Part shown: piece after piece, positions 54,681 to 62,716 of the stretch | Layout: every line of letters starts with the position of its first letter | Position numbering within the stretch: position 1 is the first letter of the stretch | Position numbers and translations under genes: made by a program | Source: Actinomadura sp. DC4 | GTDB taxonomy: Bacteria; Actinomycetota; Actinomycetes; Streptosporangiales; Streptosporangiaceae | Assembly: GCF_030406325.1 (NCBI RefSeq) | Contig: NZ_JAUEQY010000008.1 | Span: forward strand, 124,001-188,000 | Length of the DNA: 64,000 nt | Direction: 5' to 3' | Notes under the pieces: model-generated | What the model was told of the DNA's origin: nothing | The model's database searches: none | Seen by the model: the letters and a program-made list of their open reading frames with translations, nothing else

Positions 54681-55930
54681 CCGCCCGGGACCCAGCTGAA
54701 CTGCCAGCCGGTGGGGTCGTCCGGCGGTTTCTCGGACAGCGAACACCAGCCGGGGTGCCGGTTCGAACAGCTCATCCAGATCTTGGGCGGTGCGGACGGC
54801 CTGAGCCGGGGCGAGAGGGACCGGCCGCCGCGCTGCTTGGCAGCCTGCGACGGCGGCGGCGCGTCGTTGACCGATCGGGCGGCCATGTTGGACCGCCGCT
54901 TCGGGGGCGGATGCGCCTTCTGCGGCGGCGCGACCGGGCCGCGCGTCCGGGGCGGCGGTGTCGCGAAAGGACGCTCGCTCGTCGAGGGAACCGCGAAGAG
55001 CGCCGCGCCCACCGCCAGCAGCGCCCCGAGCGCCGCGCGGGACCGGGCCCGCCGCGGACGCCGTACGGGAGCGGGCTCCTCCGGCAGAGCGTCGTCGGGA
55101 GGCGAAGGAGGATCGGCCGCGAGCAGCGTGGTGAGCGAGGCGGCGGCGGGACGGCCGGCGAGGTCTTCGCCGACGGCGGCGGCGACCAGCCCGCGGACCG
55201 GCTCGTCCAGGGAGTCCAGGTCGCGCGGGGTGGTGGCGTCCGGGCTGTGCCCGGTGGCGGCGTAGGCGACGACGCAACCCCAGCCGAAGACGTCGCAGGC
55301 GGGGCTCGGCGGCCCGCCGGTGAGCAGCTCGGGCGCGAGCCAGCCGGGGTTGTCGGCGACCGCGCCGATCTCGGCGGGCTCGCCCGAAGTGGAGATCTCC
55401 TGGGCGACGCCGAAGTCGACGATCCGCAGGCCCTGCCGGGTGAGCAGGACGTTGGCCGGGGTGAGGTTGCCGTGCACGAGGCCGGACTCGTGCACGGTGG
55501 TGAGCGTCTCGGCGAGGTCGGCCGCGAACGCGCCGGCCGCCGAGGGCGAGAGCGGGCCCCTGACGTCGACGACGCGCTCGAGCGAGGGCCCTCCGAGGTA
55601 TTCGCCGACGAGGTAGGGCGGGGTCCGGTCGGTGCCGTCGTGGAGCAGCCGCGCCGTACAGGAGGCGGGCAGCCCTCGCGAGCACGCGGCCTCCGCGGAC
55701 AGGCGGGCGCGTACGCGCCCGTGGTCGGTGGTCCCCGCGTGCGTGGTCTTGATGGTCACGAGGCCGCCCGCGCGGTCACGCGCGAGGTAGACGACGCCGG
55801 CACCGCTGGAGGGGAGCCGGCCGGCCAGCCGGTGACCGCCGACCTCGACCGGGTCGTCGGCCTGGAGCAACTGCGCGTTCGCGGGGAGGATTTGGTTCTG
55901 GAAAGCCTGGAGTATCGCTGGAGTCTTCAC
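54677..55930 (-). CDS. Serine/threonine kinase-like protein, probable pseudokinase
   Basis: Hanks-type kinase fold in the first about 280 residues: GGHRLAGRLPSSGAGVVYLA (Gly-rich loop), Lys61 in VTIKTT, and DFG at 172-174. The catalytic loop, normally HRDLKPxN, reads HGNLTPAN (153-160): the catalytic Asp is Asn155 and the loop Lys is Thr. That predicts loss of phosphotransfer. A Pro/Arg-rich region and a helix near 300-316 (AALGALLAVGAALFAV) follow, then an external tail with three Cys-containing segments. Start GTG 55930. It may act as a scaffold or sensor. Confidence 0.85.
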   Translation of the reverse strand: MKTPAILQAFQNQILPANAQLLQADDPVEVGGHRLAGRLPSSGAGVVYLARDRAGGLVTIKTTHAGTTDHGRVRARLSAEAACSRGLPASCTARLLHDGTDRTPPYLVGEYLGGPSLERVVDVRGPLSPSAAGAFAADLAETLTTVHESGLVHGNLTPANVLLTRQGLRIVDFGVAQEISTSGEPAEIGAVADNPGWLAPELLTGGPPSPACDVFGWGCVVAYAATGHSPDATTPRDLDSLDEPVRGLVAAAVGEDLAGRPAAASLTTLLAADPPSPPDDALPEEPAPVRRPRRARSRAALGALLAVGAALFAVPSTSERPFATPPPRTRGPVAPPQKAHPPPKRRSNMAARSVNDAPPPSQAAKQRGGRSLSPRLRPSAPPKIWMSCSNRHPGWCSLSEKPPDDPTGWQFSWVPGG

Positions 55931-56032
55931 ACACGCCTCTTAGGACCGCACCGATCTCGGAGGTGGGAGACTCAGATACTGCTACGCAATGAAGTCACTC
56001 GCAAGCGGAACGTCGCCAATGGCGAGCTGTGG

Positions 56033-56470
56033 TCAGCGGACCCCACGCCTCCGCCTGCGGGTCAGCCCGTCGTACGCCACGGCGGTGACCAGCCCGTAGG
56101 CCAGGTGTGGCACGACGTCCGACAGCCAGTCGGCGGCCGTCCAAGTGCGCGGGTCGGTCAGCCCGAGGGCGACGGGCGGCCCGTCCCCGGCCAGGGCCGC
56201 GGTGGCCGCCGGCATCAGGGCGCCCGCCGGCGTACCCCCGGCCAGGCCGTACACCGCGCCGACGCCCGCTCCGACGCCGATGCCGAGCAGGGCCGCGGCC
56301 GCCTGGCGGCGGTTCGCGTCACGCAGGGGCAGGCCGAGCCGGTCGACCACCTGTTCCGGTATCCCGCTCGCGGGCCGCCCGCGCAGCGCCATGTCGGTGT
56401 ACGTCACGGCGTTCAGCGCCGTCGTGCCCGCCGCGCCGGCCAGCAGCCCGGCCGTCATCCTGTTCCTCAT
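56033..56470 (-). CDS. Small membrane protein of unknown function
   Basis: A 145-residue protein with hydrophobic segments rich in Gly and Ala (LLAGAAGTTALNAVTYTDMA, AALLGIGVGAGVGAVYGLAGG and HLAYGLVTAVAY) and an Arg-rich end. Its pattern is common in actinomycetes but I know no function. AGGGGGAT precedes ATG 56470. The gene upstream in the same direction runs into it in another frame, see 56319-56747. Confidence 0.7.
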   Translation of the reverse strand: MRNRMTAGLLAGAAGTTALNAVTYTDMALRGRPASGIPEQVVDRLGLPLRDANRRQAAAALLGIGVGAGVGAVYGLAGGTPAGALMPAATAALAGDGPPVALGLTDPRTWTAADWLSDVVPHLAYGLVTAVAYDGLTRRRRRGVR

Positions 56471-56747
56471 CCGGTATCCCCCTTGAGGTCCTCCTACCCG
56501 GTCCGGAACCGCCGGTCGCGAGGGGGATGGCCGGGGGCTTGCGGGCGGCGGGCCGGGAGGCGGCCTTGGCGCGGAGCTGTTCGGCGACGAGATTCTCCAG
56601 CAGCTCCGGAGTCGCCCTGATCCCCAGATGATCGGCGCATGCGATCGCGAGGTCGAGCTGGCGGGTCACCGCCGCGGTGTCATCGGGAAACCGGAGGGCC
56701 AGCCGGGCCCGGACCACGTCTTCGATACTTTCTCGGCGCATCGCCAT
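56319..56747 (-). CDS. Small helical protein with an abnormal overlap at its 3' end
   Basis: The first about 60 residues (RRESIEDVVRARLALRFPDD, later HLGIRATPELLENLVAEQL) look like real helical protein. From about residue 90 the frame lies inside the membrane-protein gene at 56470 and reads as its shadow (Arg- and Gly-rich). In the neighbouring frame a TAG occurs just before that gene, so the true end is probably there and one base has been gained or lost near 56510. ATG 56747 or 56741 are both possible starts. Confidence 0.4.
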   Translation of the reverse strand: MAMRRESIEDVVRARLALRFPDDTAAVTRQLDLAIACADHLGIRATPELLENLVAEQLRAKAASRPAARKPPAIPLATGGSGPGRRTSRGIPDEEQDDGRAAGRRGGHDGAERRDVHRHGAARAARERDTGTGGRPARPAPA

Positions 56748-57023
56748 CCTCTCGCTCGCGGACTGCTCGACCTTCCGCGCTACCCGCGCCCCAGGGCCCT
56801 AATCGGGGCGCCGGGGACGTTCACGCGAGGTTCAGCGCCCGTCACCCCGGCGTCGGTGCCACGTACGCCCCTGCCGCCCCATCCGGCACGCCCGTATCTC
56901 CGGCCGAACGCGTGCCGGACCGGCGATGACCTGCGGGGACTCGGTGGCCGGGTGTCTTGTTTGCCCACTTGAGGGCCGGGTAGCGCGACTTATGTACCCG
57001 AACGCGATGAGTGGAGGTACTAC

Positions 57024-57485
57024 ATGAGTAGCGTGACCGAGAGCGTGGACGTCAACGTCCCGATCCATACCGTGTACAACCAGTGGACTCAGTTCGCCGA
57101 GTTCCCGGAGTTCATGGAGGGTGTGGAAGAGGTCAGCCAGGTCACCGAGACGATGACGCACTGGCGCGTCAAGGTGGCCGGGATCACGCGGGAGTTCGAC
57201 GCGCAGATCACCGAGCAGATTCCGGACGAGCGGGTCGCCTGGCACTCGATCGATGGGCCCGAGCACGCCGGAGTGGTGACCTTCCACCGTACGGGCGAGG
57301 ACACCACGCGGGTGACGACGCAGATGGACGTCGACCCGGAGGGGTTCATCGAGAACGTCGCCGACAAGGCGGGCGTGCTCAAGCACCAGGCCAAGACGAA
57401 TCTCAAGCGGTTCAAGGAGTTCATCGAGCGTCGCGGCCGGGAGACCGGCGGCTGGCGGGGGAACGTGGACCGGCCGGAGCCGTGA
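57024..57485 (+). CDS. SRPBCC (polyketide cyclase/dehydrase-like) protein
   Basis: A 153-residue START/Bet v1-fold protein: SVDVNVPIHTVYNQWTQFAE, EFPEFMEGVEEVSQVTE and a long C-terminal helix (LKHQAKTNLKRFKEFIER). These proteins bind hydrophobic ligands; the group with FPxFMxxVExV is common next to stress genes in actinomycetes and has no known reaction. GGAGGT precedes ATG 57024. A clear terminator follows. Confidence 0.88.
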   Translation: MSSVTESVDVNVPIHTVYNQWTQFAEFPEFMEGVEEVSQVTETMTHWRVKVAGITREFDAQITEQIPDERVAWHSIDGPEHAGVVTFHRTGEDTTRVTTQMDVDPEGFIENVADKAGVLKHQAKTNLKRFKEFIERRGRETGGWRGNVDRPEP

Positions 57486-57507
57486 TCCGTGATCGCTGAC
57501 ACCCGGT

Positions 57508-57535
57508 GAGACCGTCCCCGCCGTGGGGCGGTCTC
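57508..57535 (+). terminator. Terminator after the SRPBCC gene
   Basis: GAGACCGTCCCC and GGGGCGGTCTC pair with one bulged T around a short loop, and CGCCATCTTTTCC follows. It separates the SRPBCC gene from whiB. Confidence 0.65.
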
Positions 57536-57577
57536 GCCATCTTTTCCTACACCGACGAGCTTCCCAGAGATGGAGCC

Positions 57578-57895
57578 ATGACCCACGAACTCCAAGACAT
57601 GGCCCCTGCGGCCTGGATGACCGAGGGTGCGTGCAACGACGAAGATCCCGAGCTGTTCTTCCCGATCAGCGCGAGCGAGGCGAGCGCCGAGCAGATCCAG
57701 CGGGCCACCGCGGTCTGCGCCGGCTGTGGCGTCAAGGCCCAATGCCTGCACTACGCGCTGGCCAACACCATCAAGGACGGCATCTGGGGCGGGCGCACCG
57801 AACAGCAGCGCCAGTCCCTGACCCGGTCCCGGCGGAAGAAACGCCTCAAGCTGAGAGGCGGCCGGCGCGCTCCGAGCACGCGCACCTTCCGGTAG
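57578..57895 (+). CDS. WhiB-family iron-sulfur transcription factor
   Basis: A 105-residue actinobacterial regulator with a [4Fe-4S] cluster held by Cys19 (EGACNDED), Cys47, Cys50 and Cys56 (CAGCGVKAQC), followed by the GIWGG turn (68-72) and a basic DNA-contacting end (RSRRKKRLKLRGGRR). WhiB proteins sense redox or NO and work with the vegetative sigma factor. ATG 57578 is the start that fits the family; the earlier in-frame GTG lies in the terminator. It stands alone. Confidence 0.93.
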   Translation: MTHELQDMAPAAWMTEGACNDEDPELFFPISASEASAEQIQRATAVCAGCGVKAQCLHYALANTIKDGIWGGRTEQQRQSLTRSRRKKRLKLRGGRRAPSTRTFR

Positions 57896-58153
57896 GACCG
57901 CGACGACCCGTGTGCCCATCGGGCTCGCGGCCTCCGGCAAGCGGTCCGGCCGGCTCGCCGGCGAGAAGGCGGACCTCATGATCACCACTGAGCCCACTGC
58001 GGCCCGGCCGTGGACGGGTTCGTGGCCGAGATCGAGCCGTACGTGGAGGCGGGCTTCGACGAGGTCGCGCTCATGGAGATCGGCGGGGACGCCCAGGACG
58101 ACTTCATCGGCTGGGCCGAGCGTGAGCCGCTGCCGGCCCTGCGTTCCCTGTGA
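57896..58153 (+). pseudogene. Relic of an F420-dependent LLM-class oxidoreductase
   Basis: Right after whiB one frame reads VPIGLAASGKRSGRLAGEKAD, which matches the AASG segment near the end of LLM (luciferase-like) F420 enzymes; it continues to TEPTAA. From GTG 58010, in another frame, VDGFVAEIEPYVEAGFDEVA and then the usual end (WAEREPLPALRSL) complete the C-terminus. One base lost near 58005 explains the shift, and the front three quarters of the gene are gone. It lies between whiB and a DUF5709 gene. Confidence 0.6.
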
Positions 58154-58167
58154 GCTTGGAGGCGAAG

Positions 58168-58548
58168 ATGACCGACCGCGATCCGCGTTCGGACCTTGAG
58201 GACCAGGGCATCCCGGACCTGCAGGACGGCTATCCCGAGCAGGAGTGGTCCGGGGATCCGCAGGAGGAGCCCGTTCCCGGCGACGAGCCGGTGGCCCTGG
58301 ACGACTTCGGGACCACCGCCGAAGAACAGCGCGAGGGCGAGTCGCTGGACGGCCGGCTGAGCCGGGAGGAGCCCGAGACCGGGACGCCCGGCACGGAGGA
58401 GACGCCGTCCTCCGTCGGCCGGCTCGTGCAGGAGGACGAAGGCGTACGGGACGACACCGAGAGCGAGGAGATCGCCCAAGACGTCGGCCCGGACACCGGA
58501 GGCCTCACCGCCGAGGAGGCGGCGATCCACCTGGAGGACGAGGGCTGA
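58168..58548 (+). CDS. DUF5709-like acidic protein
   Basis: A 126-residue, very acidic and probably disordered protein with the pattern LDDFGTTAEEQREGESLDGR, RLVQEDEGVRDDTESEEIAQ and GGLTAEEAAIHLEDE, which I recall as DUF5709. It is common in actinomycetes with no known function. GGAGGCGAAG fixes the start at ATG 58168, six codons inside the longest frame. A strong symmetrical hairpin follows. Confidence 0.8.
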   Translation: MTDRDPRSDLEDQGIPDLQDGYPEQEWSGDPQEEPVPGDEPVALDDFGTTAEEQREGESLDGRLSREEPETGTPGTEETPSSVGRLVQEDEGVRDDTESEEIAQDVGPDTGGLTAEEAAIHLEDEG

Positions 58549-58557
58549 GCCCCGCTG

Positions 58558-58601
58558 GAGTCCACTGTCGGCGAGCCCGCGCGCTGGCCGACAGTGGACT
58601 C
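58558..58601. terminator. Strong hairpin terminator
   Basis: GAGTCCACTGTCGGC (58558-58572) and GCCGACAGTGGACTC (58587-58601) form a perfect 15-bp stem with a 14-nt loop, 10 nt after the DUF5709 stop. TTCACGTCTT follows. Confidence 0.7.
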
Positions 58602-58788
58602 TTCACGTCTTGACAGGTCTCGACAGAACGAGGTTCGGAAACGTCGCCGCCACACCGGTCACGAGCCGTGGATCGCCGGTCGCGCCAATCTCACTGGCAG
58701 CTGACTTTACCTCCGCTTGACCAAGAATCCGCGCGCGTTCAGCCCGCTCAGGGGGGTATGGCTCCCGACCCCGTTCTGACAGAAACGG

Positions 58789-58816
58789 TTGATCATGCTG
58801 AAAGACTAGCTAAATT
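58789..58816 (+). promoter_or_regulatory. Candidate promoter of the sedolisin gene
   Basis: TTGATC (58789-58794) and TAAATT (58811-58816) are 16 nt apart in an AT-rich stretch, with a leader of about 70 nt before ATG 58891. It resembles a vegetative promoter. The rest of 58602-58788 holds nothing recognisable. Confidence 0.45.
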
Positions 58817-58890
58817 TAGTACTTCATAAGCGATAGGCCATATGCCAGGATTCGCCTCGTCGTACCTCCCGCCATCTCCTAGGAGAGCCA

Positions 58891-60075
58891 ATGCGACGAC
58901 GCGTGTCAGGGACCATCCTGGGCGGATTGATCCTCGCCCTGGTCCCCTTCCTGTCCGCTGCGGCCAACGCCGCACCGGCCGCCGCCTCCCACCCGTACCA
59001 CCACTCCTGTGCCACCCAGCGTGCCGGGTACGCGAGCTGTGACGCTCTCGTACGCAGCGACATCGCCAAGAGCGCGAAGGCGCTGGCGAGCGCGGCCGCC
59101 GCCCCCTCCGGCCTCTCGCCGGCCAACCTGCAGAGCGCCTACAAGCTGCCGTCCTCCACCGCGGGCAGCGGTCAGACCGTCGCGATCGTCGACGCCTACA
59201 ACGCCCCGACCGCAGAGGCCGACCTCGGCGTCTACCGCAGCCAGTACGGCCTCGGCGCGTGCACGACCGCCAACGGCTGCTTCAAGAAGGTCGACCAGAA
59301 CGGTGGCACGTCCTACCCGGCCACCGACGGCGGCTGGGCCCAGGAGATCTCCCTGGACATCGACATGGTCTCCGCGGTCTGCCCCAAGTGCAAGATCGTG
59401 CTGGTCGAGGCCAAGTCCGCCTCGTTCGCCAACCTCGGCGCCGCCGAGAACACCGCGGCGCGGCTCGCCAACGTCATCAGCAACAGCTACGGAGGCTCGG
59501 ACGCCTCCGACGCGACCTACGGCTCGTACTACAACCACCCGGGCAAGGCCATCACGGTCAGCTCCGGCGACGCCGGTTACGGCGTGGAGTACCCGGCCTC
59601 GTCCCACTATGTGACCGCCGTCGGTGGCACTTCGCTGCGGACCGCGACCGGCACTCGTGGCTGGAGTGAGACCGCGTGGAGCGGCGCGGGCAGCGGCTGC
59701 TCCGCCTACAACACCGCACTGACCGGCCAGTCCGGTCTGACCGGTTGCTCCCGGCGCGCCGTCGCCGACGTCTCCGCCGTGGCCGACCCGGCCACCGGCG
59801 TCGCCGTCTACGACAGCACCGCCTACCAGGGCCAGAGCGGCTGGATGGTCTTCGGCGGCACCAGCGTCGCCGCGCCGATCATCGGCGGCGTGTACGGCCT
59901 GGCGGCCAACGCCGCGAGCATCGACAACAACTACCCCTACACCCACTCCAGCGCGCTGTTCGACGTCACGTCGGGCAGCAACGGCACCTGCTCCACCGCC
60001 AAGTGGTGCAAGGCGGGCGTCGGCTGGGACGGCCCGACCGGCCTCGGCACGCCGAACGGCACCGGCGCCTTCTGA
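58891..60075 (+). CDS. Secreted sedolisin-type peptidase (S53)
   Basis: Serine-carboxyl peptidase, active outside the cell at low pH in known members. The 394-residue precursor has a signal peptide (ILALVPFLSAAANAAPAAA). The catalytic residues are Glu152 and Asp156 (WAQEISLDIDM), Asp227 of the oxyanion hole (SSGDAGYG) and Ser325 (GGTSVAAP). The usual 150-200-residue prodomain is absent: LSPANLQSAYKLPSS, the normal start of the mature enzyme, begins at residue 75. AGGAG precedes ATG 58891. It stands alone and ends at a terminator. Confidence 0.9.
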   Translation: MRRRVSGTILGGLILALVPFLSAAANAAPAAASHPYHHSCATQRAGYASCDALVRSDIAKSAKALASAAAAPSGLSPANLQSAYKLPSSTAGSGQTVAIVDAYNAPTAEADLGVYRSQYGLGACTTANGCFKKVDQNGGTSYPATDGGWAQEISLDIDMVSAVCPKCKIVLVEAKSASFANLGAAENTAARLANVISNSYGGSDASDATYGSYYNHPGKAITVSSGDAGYGVEYPASSHYVTAVGGTSLRTATGTRGWSETAWSGAGSGCSAYNTALTGQSGLTGCSRRAVADVSAVADPATGVAVYDSTAYQGQSGWMVFGGTSVAAPIIGGVYGLAANAASIDNNYPYTHSSALFDVTSGSNGTCSTAKWCKAGVGWDGPTGLGTPNGTGAF

Positions 60076-60083
60076 TCCCGGAG

Positions 60084-60114
60084 CGGGCCCGTCGCCTCCC
60101 GAGCGGCGGGCCCG
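60084..60114 (+). terminator. Terminator after the sedolisin gene
   Basis: CGGGCCCG occurs at 60084-60091 and again, pairing with it, at 60107-60114, with extra GCC/GGC pairs, followed by TTTCGTCGTC. It lies 9 nt after the stop. Confidence 0.6.
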
Positions 60115-60159
60115 TTTCGTCGTCGGAATATACCCCCCAGGGGTCAGGTTGTGGCGACC

Positions 60160-60324
60160 ATGGCACGCAACCGGACCCGCCCGATCGTCAAGCTCCGCTC
60201 GACCGCGGAGACGGGCTACACGTACGTCACCCGCAAGAGCCGCCGCAACGACCCGGACCGCCTTCACCTGCGCAAGTACGACCCGATCGCCCAGCGGCAC
60301 GTCACGTTCCGCGAGGAGCGCTGA
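60160..60324 (+). CDS. rpmG: Ribosomal protein L33, cysteine-free type
   Basis: A 54-residue basic protein: [40 protein letters not shown] and a [13 protein letters not shown] end, clearly L33 of the large ribosomal subunit. The CxxC pairs that bind zinc in the usual L33 are missing, the so-called C-minus form that replaces the zinc form under zinc shortage and is often Zur-controlled. It faces a znuABC-like importer and overlaps its last gene by 23 nt. ATG 60160 has no good ribosome-binding site. It is too short for most ORF callers. Confidence 0.9.
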   Translation: MARNRTRPIVKLRSTAETGYTYVTRKSRRNDPDRLHLRKYDPIAQRHVTFREER

Positions 60325-61123
60325 CCGTACGGCGGAGGGTGCGCCAGCCGGTCGTGACGGTGAGGGACACCGCGAACGCGGCGCCGGTCACCACGGTGAC
60401 GGCGCCGCCGGCTGCGACGTCGTAGTCGCTCGACAGGAGCACTCCGGCCAGGCCGCCGCCCGCTCCGGCGGCGACGGCGACCGCGGTCATCGCCGGGATG
60501 CGCCGCGTCCACAGCCGGGCGATCGCGGCCGGCGCGACGAGGACCGCGACGGCCAGGATGGCGCCGACGGCCGGTACGGCGACCACGATGACGGCCTCCA
60601 CTGTCAGCAGCAGCGCGACGTCGATCGCGCCGGGCCGGTATCCGGCGGCGGCGTACCCGTCCGGGTCGAACGCGCGGAACGTCAGCTGACGGCCCGCGAC
60701 GCCGAGCAGGACCACCACGAGCACACCGGTCACCGCCACCGCGGCCAGGTCGCCGTCCCCGACGGTGAGGATCTGGCCGACCGTGTACGCGGTGAGGTCA
60801 TGGGAGAAGCCGTTCCGCGCCGAGAGCAGCACGACGCCGAGCGCGAACCCGGCCGACAGCACGACGCCGATCGCGGTCGTCGTGTCCTGCTCCCTCCGGC
60901 GCGACAGGGCGAGCACGCCGGCCACGACGAGCACCGCGAACAGGCCCCCGCCGGCGTACAGGTCGATCCCGAAGATGGCGGCCAGCACCACGCCGGGGAA
61001 GGTCGCGTGGGTCATGGCGAGCGTGAAGAAGGGCAGCCGCCGCAGCACGATCTGCACGCTGATCAGCCCGCCGACCGCGCCGAGCAGCACGGCCTCGGCG
61101 ACGGCCCGGTCCACGGCGGTCAC
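60302..61123 (-). CDS. Metal ABC transporter permease (second)
   Basis: Membrane subunit of a ZnuB/MntB-type importer (273 residues, about eight helices): [37 protein letters not shown] and [19 protein letters not shown] fit the ABC-3 family. GTG 61123 overlaps the stop of the first permease (GTGA). Two permease genes suggest a heterodimeric channel. It ends against rpmG. Confidence 0.88.
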   Translation of the reverse strand: MTAVDRAVAEAVLLGAVGGLISVQIVLRRLPFFTLAMTHATFPGVVLAAIFGIDLYAGGGLFAVLVVAGVLALSRRREQDTTTAIGVVLSAGFALGVVLLSARNGFSHDLTAYTVGQILTVGDGDLAAVAVTGVLVVVLLGVAGRQLTFRAFDPDGYAAAGYRPGAIDVALLLTVEAVIVVAVPAVGAILAVAVLVAPAAIARLWTRRIPAMTAVAVAAGAGGGLAGVLLSSDYDVAAGGAVTVVTGAAFAVSLTVTTGWRTLRRTVSAPRGT

Positions 61124-61962
61124 GCGGCACCCCGCAGGGTACGGAGCCGTCCGGCCGCGAGCGTACCCAGGTAGAGGACGACCAGGACCAGCACGATGGT
61201 GCCGCCGGAGGCCAGCCGCAGCCCGTGGCCGACCGAGGCGTCGTAGCTGATGGCCAGCCCGGCCCAGCCCGCGGTCGCGCCGAGCAGCGCGGCCACCGGC
61301 ACGATCACCGCGAGCCGGTCGGAGAGCGCACGCGCCGCCGCGGCCGGCACGATGAGCAGCGCGATCACCAGCACGGTGCCCACCGCCCGTACCGAGGCGA
61401 CCACCACGAGGGCCACGATCGCGTTGACGGCCAGGTCCAGCAGGCCGATCCGGTGGCCCGCGGCCTCGGCGCCGCCCGGGTCGAAGGCCCGCGCCAGCAG
61501 CGGGCGCCGCAGGTACAGCAGCGCGGCGAGGACCACGAGCGTCACCGCCAGCGTCTGGGTGAGCTGCTGCCCGGTGACGGTGAGGATCCGGCCGAACAGG
61601 AAGGCCGTCAGGTCGGTGGTGTAGCCGGACTCGCGTGAGACCAGGACGACGCCGACCGCGAAGAACGTCGTGAGCAGCACCGCCAGCGCGGTGTCCTCGG
61701 CGACCGCGCGGTGCCGGGTCACCAGCGTGAGCAGGACGGCGGTCAGGAGCCCGGCGGCGAGCGCGCCCCAGAAGACGCCGCCCTCGCCGGCGAGCAGGTA
61801 GCCGCCGACGACGCCGGGGAAGACGGTGTGGGTGAGGGCGTCGGCCATGAACGCCAGCCGGCGTAGCAGGATGAGCACCCCGACCGTGCCGGCGAGCGCG
61901 CCGAGCACGATGAGCTCGGCCAGCGCGCGCGCCATGAACGGCTGGGCGAAGGGCGCGATCAT
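61120..61962 (-). CDS. Metal ABC transporter permease (first)
   Basis: ABC-3 family membrane subunit (280 residues) with LAGTVGVLILLRRLAFMADA, LTHTVFPGVVGGYLLAGE and VGTVLVIALLIVPAAAARAL. The motif with the conserved Pro-Gly (FPGVV) contacts the ATPase. Its start overlaps the ATPase stop and its stop overlaps the second permease. Paralogous to the next gene but clearly diverged. Confidence 0.9.
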   Translation of the reverse strand: MIAPFAQPFMARALAELIVLGALAGTVGVLILLRRLAFMADALTHTVFPGVVGGYLLAGEGGVFWGALAAGLLTAVLLTLVTRHRAVAEDTALAVLLTTFFAVGVVLVSRESGYTTDLTAFLFGRILTVTGQQLTQTLAVTLVVLAALLYLRRPLLARAFDPGGAEAAGHRIGLLDLAVNAIVALVVVASVRAVGTVLVIALLIVPAAAARALSDRLAVIVPVAALLGATAGWAGLAISYDASVGHGLRLASGGTIVLVLVVLYLGTLAAGRLRTLRGAA

Positions 61963-62714
61963 GAGTGCGCGACGATGACGCGGTCACCGCGTACTTCGAG
62001 GGCGTGCCCGCCGTACGTGGCGCGCAACCGGCCCGGCGTGAGCGTGGTCCCGGTGGGACCGAAGCCGTACTGACGGCGGTTGAGCAGGCACACCTCCTCA
62101 CACGCCAGGTGGGCCAGGGCGAGGTCGTGCGTGGCGATCACGACCGCCGCGCCACGCTGCTTCAGGGCGGCGATCGCGTCCAGCAGGGCCTGCTCGCTGA
62201 CCGCGTCGACGCCGTTGAACGGCTCGTCCAGCAGCAGGAGGCGCGGCTCGGCGGCGATGGCGCGGGCCAGCAGCACCCGCTGCCTCTGCCCGCCGGACAG
62301 CGTGCCGAACCGGTCGCGTGCGCGGCCGGCCAGCCCGACCTGGTCGAGCGCCCGCGCCGCCGCCGCGTGGTCGGCGGGCCGGGGCCGCCGCAGCCGCCCG
62401 ATCCGCCGGTACCGGCCCATCAGCACGACCTGGCCGACCGAGATCGGGAACTCCGGGTCGAGCGTGTCGGCCTGCGGGACGTACGCGACCTCGCGCCGGG
62501 CGGCCGCCGGGGCGTGGCCGAGCACGGTGATCCGGCCCGAGCGGAGCGGCACGAGGCCGAGGATCGCCCTGATGAGCGTGGACTTCCCGGCGCCGTTGGG
62601 CCCGATGAGGGCGACGGACTCGCCGGGGGCGACCATGCCGTCGATGTTCTCCAGGGCGGTCGCGGCGCCGTACGCGACGCCGACCTCGTCCAGGTCCAGT
62701 GCGGGGGTGTCCAC
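61959..62714 (-). CDS. Metal ABC transporter ATP-binding protein
   Basis: ATPase of the importer (251 residues): Walker A GPNGAGKS at 38-45, signature LSGGQRQRVLLARAI, Walker B LLLLDEPFNGVD and the H-loop ATHD. YVPQADTLDPEFPISVGQVV is typical for zinc/manganese importers. It starts 2 nt after the binding protein stop region and overlaps the first permease, so the four genes form one operon. Confidence 0.93.
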   Translation of the reverse strand: MDTPALDLDEVGVAYGAATALENIDGMVAPGESVALIGPNGAGKSTLIRAILGLVPLRSGRITVLGHAPAAARREVAYVPQADTLDPEFPISVGQVVLMGRYRRIGRLRRPRPADHAAAARALDQVGLAGRARDRFGTLSGGQRQRVLLARAIAAEPRLLLLDEPFNGVDAVSEQALLDAIAALKQRGAAVVIATHDLALAHLACEEVCLLNRRQYGFGPTGTTLTPGRLRATYGGHALEVRGDRVIVAHS

Positions 62715-62716
62715 GG

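Noticed and set aside
53147-56620. Plus-strand open frame of 1157 codons across the alditol oxidase, YjbR and kinase genes
   Set aside because: It runs antisense to two well-supported genes and out of frame over a third, with no recognisable domain.
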